Assembly (NCBI RefSeq): GCF_020379485.1
Contig: NC_063450.1
Location: 49,442,681-49,506,680 of the forward strand
DNA length: 64,000 nucleotides
DNA from: Brassica napus
Taxonomy: Eukaryota; Streptophyta; Magnoliopsida; Brassicales; Brassicaceae
Direction: 5' to 3'
The notes beneath the pieces are model-generated. The model did not search any database. It was given only the letters and a program-made list of their open reading frames with translations, and was not told the origin of the DNA. Shown one piece after another: positions 60,694 to 64,000 of this stretch; position 1 is the first letter of the stretch; every line of letters begins with the position of its first letter. A program made the position numbers and the translations under genes.

Positions 60694-62596
60694 TTGATGA
60701 ACAAGTTGTATGTTAGCATCACCTGAAAAAGACTATCTTAGCATCTGTCTTGTTGACAGATAGCCTCATTTTCTCTTCCTCGAGTTTGCAAGGCAGTTTT
60801 GCATTTTGGCAGAAACCGCAAAAAAATAAATTGTATCAGTTTTTTAACATTCAACCCTTGGTATTCAACAGAAAAATGAAAAAAAAAAAAGAACTCGGTT
60901 GATAGAAAGAGCCTATTGACAAAGTCATGGTCTGAAAGCTAAGTTTTCATTTGCGGTTTTGTACATTTCACTCATCACATTCTGTCAGATGAAGAAAGGA
61001 CTTGTGGTAACATATTTAGCTCTCTATTTTTAATACGATTGTATGGATCCGATTTCTTTTGGTATATTTCATTGGAAGTTTGTGTCTGACTTGGACCTTG
61101 AACATGTACTAACGACAGCCCTCGTGACACGGCCACGTTACTTGTTGCCCTTTATACAATATCCAAGAAGTTTCGTCTGGTGATAAGAATTTGATGCAAT
61201 CCAATAATTATATAACGCGTATCCCTTAATAATACTAGCAATCATCTGATAAGACCGCTTATTAATTACAATTTTTACGTCTTCAAGTACGATGTATTCT
61301 ATAAATAATACTAGTATTTAAATATGCTGAATTATTTCGTGTTCATATGTTCGTTATTAGTATAAAGATTAAATGCCAATAATTATGGTTATCACATCAC
61401 AATCGTGCTTATTCAGACGATGTAGCTATAAGACAACGGTTTCAACTGTATTTGCGCACCGTATACTTTACGAGATTGTTTGAAATTGGTCAAGTGGCTA
61501 TAGTTTAGTGGTTGTGATTGAGTTTGATAAACCGATTTCTGAAAGTGATATATTAGATCGATCTTGTGTTAGTTTAGGCTTTTGCTGATCCCTGAAATCC
61601 GGAGAGAATAATGTGAAATGATGGGTTTGACATTTTTTGAAACTGATCATGCTATGAATTATTGGATTCTATTAATGATTAATTTTTAAGGGGAAACGAA
61701 TATGAATGTATCTATAAGCTATCATCAAGTACCACTAATAGAGCAAAATGGGTTTTATATTCGAATTCAAGTATATTATTAGTGACTATTGATTCTCACG
61801 ACGACTAAGTTGCGTTGCCAGGTTTTAACACGGTTTTGGTTTATTTTAAGGCTTTAAGGCACAAACTAACCGGTGAGAACATGACCTTGCGTTCTTGTGT
61901 CTTCATACAATATAATTTGTAACTAATACTAAAAAAGACAATAAAAAGTTGTACTGATGTAATTAAAGTTTTCACAATGGCAAATAACATCAATAACCAA
62001 ATTCTTACTAACACAATGCCAAATGGTTTTTTTTTTTCATAATTATCATACACTGTGCATGTTTGTTTCAAATTCATCGCAAATTTAGATGAATGTCGGC
62101 TGATTAGTCCCAGCTATACGCCTATACCCATTTGTTGTTAGTGAACATTGAACTATTAGGTTTAGGTTTTGTTTAGCTCTGAGCTCTATTTCTTTATCCG
62201 ATTTATTTTTATTTTGTTCAAACTAAACTTTAACGAAATTAGCATCTTGATAACCGAATAACAAACGTTTGGTTGGTTGAATTTATATAATCAATAAAAC
62301 TAACGATAGTATTACATTTTTATAATATAAATCTAACAGATCAGCATGGTTTCCATCTATCCCGATAAACAGACCACACTCAACATTATATATAACTCCA
62401 TATCACACAATGATCCATGCAAGTCACCACCTTCCATCACATTGACCCACAGAAGAAAAAGAGAAGAAGAAAGATTATTTTTTCTTGGGCACTTCCCAAG
62501 TTTTCTTTTTTCTTCTACGAACTTTTTTTGTGGGCATTTCACAAAACCAAAAATTATATTCCTTTTTGTTTCAAAATTTGCTTTAAATTTATAAAA
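60694..62596. other. Intergenic, no gene seen (LACS4 position)
   Basis: Arabidopsis has a long-chain acyl-CoA synthetase gene (LACS4) about here, as I recall. I see no fragment of an AMP-binding enzyme in any frame. The region is AT-rich spacer and the upstream region of the next small gene. Confidence 0.5.
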
Positions 62597-62944
62597 ATGG
62601 GAAACTGTTTGAATGGAGGAAACAACGTTAAGAGAGAGGTTCAAGAAGAACAAGAAGTGAAGAAAGATGACAACAGAAAAGATCGGAAAGTGAAGATTGT
62701 TCTGAGAAGAGATGAGTTAGAGAAACTCATCCTCTTCCAGTTAAACGCCGGCAGCGACGTCCAAGGCAAGGGAGAAACAACTTTGGCTTCTTTCGGGGAT
62801 TTTCTCAGGGAACTAGAGGCGGAGAGATTCGCCGGAGAAGCTGCAGCAAAGGCGGCTGAGGAAGAGGAAGAGTCTCGGCGGAGATGTCGCAAGTGGAGGC
62901 CATCGTTGGAGAGAATTACTGAATGGCCTGAAGAAGCACTATAG
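62597..62944 (+). CDS. Small MGNC-type protein of unknown function
   Basis: Intronless, 115 aa, from ATG 62597 (AAAATGGG context) to TAG. The N-terminus MGNCLN fits N-myristoylation at Gly2 with palmitoylation at Cys4, so membrane attachment is likely. A charged segment (residues about 14-35), then VKIVLRRDELEKLILFQLNA and a Glu/Ala-rich helix (EAAAKAAEEEEE) lead to a conserved-looking basic/Trp tail (RRRCRKWRPSLERITEWPE). The tail resembles those of other short plant MGNC proteins. By position it may correspond to the small Arabidopsis genes I recall around At4g23870-At4g23880. No function is known to me. Confidence 0.75.
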   Translation: MGNCLNGGNNVKREVQEEQEVKKDDNRKDRKVKIVLRRDELEKLILFQLNAGSDVQGKGETTLASFGDFLRELEAERFAGEAAAKAAEEEEESRRRCRKWRPSLERITEWPEEAL

Positions 62945-64000
62945 TAATCACTTTTTAAATCCTTTTTAGATCATTAATTAAGGTTTTATTAAAATTTCTT
63001 TTTCTAAAATAGGATTTTTTGTGGGGGAATTTGCATTTGCTTGTTTTTATTTCTTTTTTTTTCCGATGGATTTTTTTCACCTGAGAAATGTTTGGTTCTC
63101 AGCGTGAGATATCTTCGGTGTTTGAAACTGGCAAATGCTTATTTACCCCAGAGAAAATCCAGAAAAACATGAAGTTATGTATTGCATTTTCGTCTCTCAT
63201 ATATAAGGTTCAGTGTGTAAATTGTCAAACACAAATAAAGTAGTTGTTTAGTATGCATCAGTTTAGTTGCCTTATAAGTTTGTAGTTATGTGATCGCAAC
63301 TAATCGATTTTTATTAAGCTTATACCCTTGACCAATGTGGTTAAGTCTTTTTCTGAATGTCATGAAAGTACACAAATGTATTGATACGGCTCCAAATAAG
63401 TCTATCAACAAAATTTATTTGCCAAAGAAGGTAGTATTGTCTTGTTTATTCAACGCTACATTCAGCTTTCTGTGAGACCGACCACACAACGAACACCGCT
63501 TGACTGTTATAAAAGTGATTGATGATACGTACGTCTTAAAACCCAAACTACTATCATCAAGATGTTAATCTACCTGCGAACAAGAAACTGCAATTAATGA
63601 GTCAGAACTGCCGTGTCTCGCTGGACACATGGGAAAAAAAGTATGAAAATTTTTAGTGGTTATCTACTTTTAAAGAGAATGTTGATCAAGGTATATTATA
63701 TAAATATATAATTAATCTAACAGTTTTATATTTGATAATTTATCGCCTTTTACTATGAAAATAACTTCAGATATCCAGGTCGATCTAATATATAGAGTCT
63801 TTTCTCGCTTGTTTACTACGGATACATTATATACAATATTCAAGCTGAATTTAATATGTGTTATAGATGTTAGGATGAAAGAATGAATCATTCTCCAAGT
63901 ACATATCTACTTGTATGGAAAAGGTGAGTATATTATAGTATTTAATTGCAAGTAAATTCAGTTCTTATATCCACTTTTCATAATAGTTTCTTTTAAATAA
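62945..64000. other. Intergenic, no gene seen
   Basis: 3' flank of the small MGNC gene followed by AT-rich spacer to the end of the window. No recognisable coding or RNA feature. Confidence 0.5.

Overview
The window is nuclear DNA from a crucifer, almost certainly a Brassica (B. rapa, B. oleracea or B. napus; the sequence alone does not say which). It is AT-rich, with GT-AG introns and typical Brassicaceae transposons. From the CRF2 gene onward the protein-coding genes follow, in the same order, a stretch of Arabidopsis chromosome 4 that I recall as about At4g23750 to At4g23870: CRF2, a small twin-CX9C mitochondrial protein, TBL24, a decayed 3xHMG-box gene, WRKY53, a GH28 pectin-lyase-fold protein, an LRR protein and a small MGNC protein. 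Several expected Arabidopsis neighbours are missing or are relics (notably a LACS4-type gene and the HMG-box gene). That fits a fractionated subgenome left by the Brassica whole-genome triplication.

Layout. Positions 1-22,000 hold no host gene that I can support. They contain a complete TRIM element, two RT-less poly(A) retroposons, LINE relics, Stowaway MITEs and one intact-ended 7.1-kb CACTA (En/Spm) transposon (11154-18276). The CACTA has TTA target duplications, a TNP2 transposase gene with two stop codons, a multi-exon TNPA-like gene and, between them, a triplicated block of telomere-like TTTCGGG heptamers. Positions 22,072-23,553 are CRF2. Positions 23,800-41,300 are an expanded interval filled with hAT, PIF/Harbinger and long-TIR elements and a third retroposon carrying a nested hAT. 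In it sits a single wax-synthase-like MBOAT gene that looks out of place, with a solo LTR just upstream and a decayed partial second copy. Positions 41,400-48,100 carry the CX9C gene, TBL24, the HMG relic and WRKY53. Positions 51,500-52,500 are a 1-kb fold-back element. Positions 54,302-62,944 carry the GH28 gene (minus) divergent from the LRR gene (plus), then the small MGNC gene.

The host genes are not an operon and do not form one pathway. They are a cytokinin-response transcription factor, a senescence/defence WRKY factor, cell-wall proteins (TBL24, GH28), a mitochondrial CX9C protein and an acyltransferase. The clearest biology is in the mobile elements: several have exact target-site duplications that date nested insertions, and some lie in positions that could affect host genes (promoter of the wax synthase gene, intron 1 of the GH28 gene, the shared GH28/LRR promoter region). 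I did not find a convincing wholly new system. The strongest leads are the heptamer block inside the CACTA element, the RT-less retroposons and the LTR-wax synthase arrangement.
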